From: Pilaira anomala | Lineage: Eukaryota; Mucoromycota; Mucoromycetes; Mucorales; Mucoraceae | NCBI GenBank assembly: GCA_025716855.1 | Contig: JAIXMQ010000012.1 | Location: 248,001-312,000, forward strand | Length of the DNA stretch: 64,000 bases | Direction of reading: 5' to 3' | Shown here: positions 59,272 to 64,000 of the stretch, piece by piece | How the letters are laid out: every line of letters begins with the position of its first letter | Numbering within the stretch: position 1 is the stretch's first letter | The notes under the pieces: model-generated | Seen by the model: only the letters and a program-made list of their open reading frames with translations | What the model was told of the DNA's origin: nothing | Databases searched by the model: none | Made by a program: the position numbers and the translations under genes

Positions 59272-62200
59272 TTAGTCGATACAACTCTTCAACTTTTTGA
59301 TACGAGTATGGTCATTGGCACTAAGCATTGTTGCGCCTTGAAGAGCAGTGACTTGAATTTTACTTATAACTGTATAAAAAGAATGATCAGTTTGTTGATT
59401 GACTTTTTTTTTTTTTAAAAAAAAAAAAAAATACTTACCATCACCCACGTTATAAACCCGAAGCATTAAATCAAATATTTGTTGTACCCCAGGTTTATCA
59501 GGCTTTGTTGGATCATTGGAAAGACCAAGGACTCCCAAGACAGCTATAAAAGAAGGAAGAGAGAGAGAGAGATGAGTATAACATTACTACTATTTTGATA
59601 AAAAAAAATGTATATAAATTTACCCATAATTTCAATGGCTGTTTCGTCTAAATTCTCATTAGTTAATAATGGCCACATACGTTGTAAAATGAATCCATTA
59701 TACAATTTTTTCCAGCATCCCATAACATGGAAAATAATTTCAATCGATTTAACAATTTGGAATCTCTTTCCCTTAAAATTATCTAAAATAATGATTAGAT
59801 ATATAGTTCATACTGGTGCTGGGTAAAAGAGTAGTAAAAAATGAGGCAGTAAAATCACGCACAGGTTTTGTTTTTTCTTGGAACGATCTCTTCTCTAGAT
59901 AAGGAGTGTGGCAAAAGAAGAGATTAAAAAATGGAGCGGTAAGGAAGGAATATATGTAAAAAGAAGAAAGTGAAAGAAAAGAACAAAATAAAAAAAAAAT
60001 TTGATGTAATGGTGTATTACATGCAAAAGTTATATAAAACCTTATTCATGTGACGATGTGTCTGATTACTTATTATAAATCCGGATATAAGTCATCCGTG
60101 ATTTTACTACTACTCTTTACCCTGACTTCGTTCATACAAATTACTATTTTATTTATTTATTACCTTCATTGTCTTCATGTTCAAGATTTAAAAGCTCTTG
60201 ATATACTTTATCAACAGCATTATCCAAGGTTGGTGCTTGGTTACCGGATGGCCAAGCACAAGCAGTTGCCATTTTTTCATACATTGATTTAACCTAGAAA
60301 AAAAAAAAAAAAAAGAGGAAGGGGTCATATTATTAGCTTTTTTATTCCTAAGTTATTGGTTACTGTTATGAACTTACATTTGATGGTGTTTTTTCATCAT
60401 TTACAATTGAATTACAGCATACTTGAATTGATTGTATCAAAGTGGGTGAATCTTCGGTTAATGTAAGTGGCTCCTTCCATCCTGCTGCAATATTGCTTAA
60501 ACAAATAATCACATTTTTGGAACAACTAGATTCTCGAATAATATTATGGCATATTACACGCATCTGTTCAAATTTGTTCATTGTTTTACAAATCATACAA
60601 AGAAGACGTCCATATCGACTACATGTATGAAAGATTATAAGTAAACTATATTGTAAAATAATATTTATATAAAAACGAAACTTACGCGCATGAAGTGTCT
60701 GGTCTTTTTGATTTTAAAGATTTTTGAAGTTCAACAAAAAGCTTGTCAAAAATATATTGATAATATTCAGGCTAATAAAAAAAAAAAAAAGAGAGAATTA
60801 GTCTTCTATTTTTAAACTTTTTTTTTTTTTTTTTTTTAATTTTTCCTCTTGTTACCTTTTTATATACGACAAAAGATAATAACCATGCATAGGCTTTCTC
60901 TCTTAAATCCCATTTCTTGGGGACTTCAATTGTGAACTGTCCAGGAATCCCGTATATCATCAATTCCTTTGCGTCTGGATTCGATGGCGATTTCAAAGTT
61001 GCATAGTTAGATATGATTTCGTTTAAAAACATATCAACTTTCGCTTGATCAATTTCTTCAATTGAAATCATTTGTTTCTTCGTAATCCATTGTTTAACTG
61101 TGTCGGCTACATCAGTCATTAATTTCGTCTTTTTCGTTGCAGGTTCAGAATCGACTGAATCAGAAATAGATGCAGAGCGTCCTAATACCGTTTGAGTCTT
61201 GTCCATACTGTTTTCAGATGGTAATGCACGCTTTTGTGGTGTTACGGTGGGGACAGTAGTAGATGTGGTAGCTGTGCTAGCTGTGGCGGCTGGTCTGGTT
61301 ATAGTAGCTGGTGTGGTTACAGTAGTTGGTGTGGTTACAGTAGCTGGTGTGGTTACAGTAGCTGGTGTGGTTACAGTAGCTGGTGTGGTTACAGTAGCTG
61401 GTGTGGTTACAGTAGCTGGTGTGGTTACAGTAGCTGGTGTGGTTACAGTAGCTGGTGTAGCAATGGTAGTTGGCTTGACTGTGGTAGCTGGTGTAGCTTT
61501 GGAGGCGAGGTCAGTAGTACTTCTGACTGGAACAACAAGTGGTTTGCTATCAATCACACTAGATGGGTTGCGACTGTTGATAGACTCCGTAGGTTTATTG
61601 ACAGGTTGTTTGAGCTTGGTACCACTGCTAGCCGTGGTGGCAGCGACAGGTAAAGCGACTTGGGATGGAGGTGCTTCTAATCCTGAATTTCCATGTGTTG
61701 ATTTATGGGAGAGATCTGGCGACATGGATGCATCACTCTTTCTGCGGGGCATGGTTTTACTGCTATGGTCATGTGGTCCGATAGAAATTGGTGATATTTC
61801 TTCAATATCTCTTCTGTTTACGGTTGAGTTGCTATCCTCGATTCTTAAAGGATTAGCTGCTGATCCTGGCTTTTGATGTGCTTGAGTAGGATTGAAATTT
61901 GGTGATGTGGATGTGCTACTCTTTCCTTGAACCATTGGTTCATTATTACGATCACTGACTAGATCAGCCTTTAATTTCGTCTTTTTTGTTGCAGGTTCAG
62001 AATCGACTGAATCAGAAATAGATGCAGAGCGTCCTAATACCGTTTGAGTCTTGTCCATACTGTTTTCAGATGGTAATACACGCTTTTGTGGTATTACGGT
62101 GGAGACAGTAGTAGATGTGGTAGCTGGTGTAGCAATGGTAGTTGGCTTGGCTGTAGTAGCTGGCGTAGCAATAGTAGTTGGCTTGGCTGTGGTAGGTGGT

Positions 62201-64000
62201 AGGGCAAGGTTAGCTGGTGTAGCAATAGTAGTTGGCTTGGCTGTGGTATCTGGTGTGGCAATGCTAGCTGGTGTAGCAATAGTAGTTGGCTTGACTGTGG
62301 TAGCTGGTGTGGCAATGTTAGTTGGCTTGACTGTGGTAGCTGGTGTGGCAATGTTAGCTGCTGTCATAGGTGGTAGGACAAGGTTAACTGGTGTAGCAAT
62401 AGTAGTTGGCTTGACTGTGGTAGCTGGTGTGGCAATGTTAGTTGGCTTGACTGTGGTAGCTGGTGTGGCAATGTTAGTTGGCTTGACTGTGGTAGCTGGT
62501 GTAGCTGTGGTAGCTGGTGCAGCTGTGGTAGCTGGTGTAGCTGTGGCTGGTGTAGCCGGTGTTGCTTTGGGGACAAGGTCAGCAGCACATCTGAGTGGAA
62601 TAGAAGGTGCACTATGAGTAATTAAACGGGATGGGTTGCGACTGTTGACAAACTTCACAAGTCTAGGGGGAAATTTGGACTTGGGACGACTGCAACCCGC
62701 GGGAGGTGAAGTGACTTGGGATGGAGGTGCTATTAATCCTGAATTTCCATATGTTTGTTTACGAGAGAGTTCTGGCGACAAGGATACATTACTCTTTCTA
62801 CGGGGCATGGTTTTACTACTATGGTCATGTGGTCCGATAGAAATTGGTGGAATGTCTTCAGAACGTCTTCTGTTTACATTACTTTCAGTTCCTAAAGGAT
62901 TAGCTGCTGATCCTGGCTTTTGATGTGCTTGAGTAGGATTGAAATTAGGTGAGGTAGATGCGTTACTCTTTCTACGAACCACTGGTTTATTATGATGATC
63001 ATAAGATTCATTAGAAATAGGTGAAATCTCCTCTACAGGTCTTCTGTTTACATTAGTTTCAATTCCTAAAGGATTAGCTGCTGATCCTGGCTTTTGATGT
63101 GCTTGAGTAGGCTTGAAATTAGGTGAGGTAGATGCGTTACTCTTTCTACGAACCACTGGTTTATTTTGACGATCATAAGATTCATTAGAAATAGGTGAAA
63201 TCTCCTCTACAGGTCTTCTGTTTACATTAGTTTCAATTCCTAAAGGATTAGCTGCTGATCCTGGCTTTTGATGTGCTTGAGTAGGCTTGAAATTAGGTGA
63301 GGTAGATGCGTTACTCTTTCTACGAACCACTGGTTTATTTTGACGATCATAAGATTCATTAGAAATGGGTGAAATCTCCTCTACAGGTCTTCTGTTTACA
63401 TTAGTTTCAGTTCCTAAAGGATTAGCTGCTGATCCTGGCTTTTGATGTGCTTGAGTAGGATTGAAATTAGGTGAGGTAGATGCGTTACTCTTTCTACGAA
63501 CCACTGGTTTATTATGACGATCATAAGATTCATTAGAAATAGGTGAAATCTCCTCTACAGGTCTTCTGTTTACATTAGCTTCAATTCCTGAAGGATTAGC
63601 TGCTGATCCTGGCTTTTGATGTGCTTGAGTAGGATTGAAATTAGGTGAGGTAGATGTGCTACTCTTTCTACGAACCACTGGTTTATTTTGACGATCATAA
63701 GATTCATTAGAAATGGGTGAAATCTCCTCTACAGGTCTTCTGTTTACATTAGCTTCAATTCTTGAAGGATTAGCTGCTGATCCTGGCTTTTGATGTGCTT
63801 GAGTAGGATTGAAATTAGGTGAGGTAGATGTGCTACTCTTTCTACGAACCACTGGTTTATTTTGACGATCATAAGATTCATTAGAAATGGGTGAAATCTC
63901 CTCTACAGGTCTTCTGTTTACATTAGCTTCAATTCTTGAAGGATTAGCTGCTGATCCTGGCTTTTGATGTGCTTGAGTAGGATTGAAATTAGGTGAGGTA
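59272..64000 (-). CDS. Repeat-rich protein with ICE1-like C-terminal domain (5' partial)
   Basis: The gene enters from the right edge, so the start is missing. Exons in the window: 60856 to beyond 64000, 60686-60771, 60378-60618, 60164-60293, 59624-59782, 59439-59543, 59272-59369; all phases agree. The first 900 or so residues are low complexity: a 58-residue tandem repeat, Thr/Pro arrays (TPATVT), and two copies of a basic block ending EPATKKTKL, which resembles a nuclear signal. The last roughly 400 residues are helical and conserved-looking: DLREKAYAWLLSFVVYKKV, LLCMICKTMNKFEQM, SNIAAGWKEPLTL, ILQRMWPLLTNENL and VTALQGATMLSANDH. This order resembles the C-terminal domain of ICE1, subunit of the little elongation complex for snRNA transcription. 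That link is from memory and weak. A 381-nt intron lies at 59783-60163. Confidence 0.6.
61310..61453 (-). repeat. 18-bp tandem repeat, 8 copies
   Basis: Eight near-identical 18-bp units (GGTGTGGTTACAGTAGCT type on the plus strand) encode Thr-Pro-Ala-Thr-Val-Thr repeats in the ICE1-like protein. A second, more diverged Thr/Pro array lies at about 62100-62560. Confidence 0.92.
62919..64000 (-). repeat. 174-bp (58-codon) tandem repeat, about 6-7 copies
   Basis: Copies spaced exactly 174 bp apart (TGATGTGCTT at 62921, 63095, 63269, 63443, 63617, 63791 and 63965) encode a 58-residue unit beginning VVRRKS and containing STSPNFNPTQAHQKPGSAAN and EEISPISNESYD. The array continues past the right edge. 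Divergence is a few bases per unit in the outer copies and larger in the one nearest 62920. Confidence 0.93.

Noticed and set aside
58985..59275. 96-codon frame in the convergent spacer
   Set aside because: Phe/Ser/Leu-rich product with no motif, ending in a T run that overlaps the ICE1-like 3' end.
61199..62923. Long plus-strand Val/Gly-rich frames opposite the ICE1-like gene
   Set aside because: They are the reverse complement of Thr/Pro repeats; the minus frame has conserved C-terminal exons and consistent splice phases.

Overview
The window is nuclear DNA of a filamentous fungus, most likely an early-diverging (Mucoromycota-type) species. The evidence is its very AT-rich, homopolymer-laden sequence, dense short GT-AG introns (about 120 placed here, mostly 55-90 nt) and a eukaryotic, fungal gene set: a Num1/ApsA-type cortical anchor, Far11, a fungal-type complex I 21-kDa subunit and a Zrg17-type CDF protein. 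No rRNA, tRNA, CRISPR or transposase/reverse-transcriptase gene was recognised. The species assignment is inference.

Layout, left to right. 1-9.6 kb: a single-pass LEA-like membrane protein, a Bem46/ABHD13 hydrolase, a Zrg17/ZnT6-like non-catalytic zinc transporter subunit and a small Myb protein, separated by long AT-rich spacers. 11.3-21.4 kb: Rab geranylgeranyltransferase alpha (Bet4) convergent with a class I glutamine amidotransferase (2 bp between stop codons), then a phospholipase B and the exosome helicase Ski2. 21.6-29.1 kb: CAF-1 large subunit and Far11/STRIP share a 135-bp divergent promoter; a complex I subunit follows. 29.3-35.9 kb: a 2109-residue Num1/ApsA-like dynein anchor with a long Ala-rich repeat region. 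36.5-45.5 kb: aldo-keto reductase, PPR protein, acetoacetyl-CoA synthetase and a GFA-fold protein. 45.8-55.3 kb: a doubtful small ORF, mitochondrial 2-Cys peroxiredoxin, eIF2B beta, Rpb12, a Dap1/MAPR protein, an FBXL2-like F-box protein with a CaaX box, and a Sec4/Rab8 GTPase. 56-64 kb: a pseudo-helicase protein resembling HDA2/3 subunits, and a repeat-rich protein running off the right edge whose C-terminal helical domain resembles that of ICE1.

The genes are mainly housekeeping and do not form one pathway, but themes recur. Membrane traffic: Bet4 would prenylate the C-terminal Cys-Cys of the Sec4-like Rab, and the F-box protein is itself a predicted prenyl protein. Cortex and signalling: Num1 and Far11. 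Chromatin: CAF-1 and the HDA-like protein. Mitochondria: peroxiredoxin, complex I subunit, PPR protein.

Exon boundaries were placed by hand from GT/AG sites, reading frame and family conservation. For every multi-exon gene the exon phases were checked to sum to an open frame. Function calls come from recognised motifs, not from database searches.
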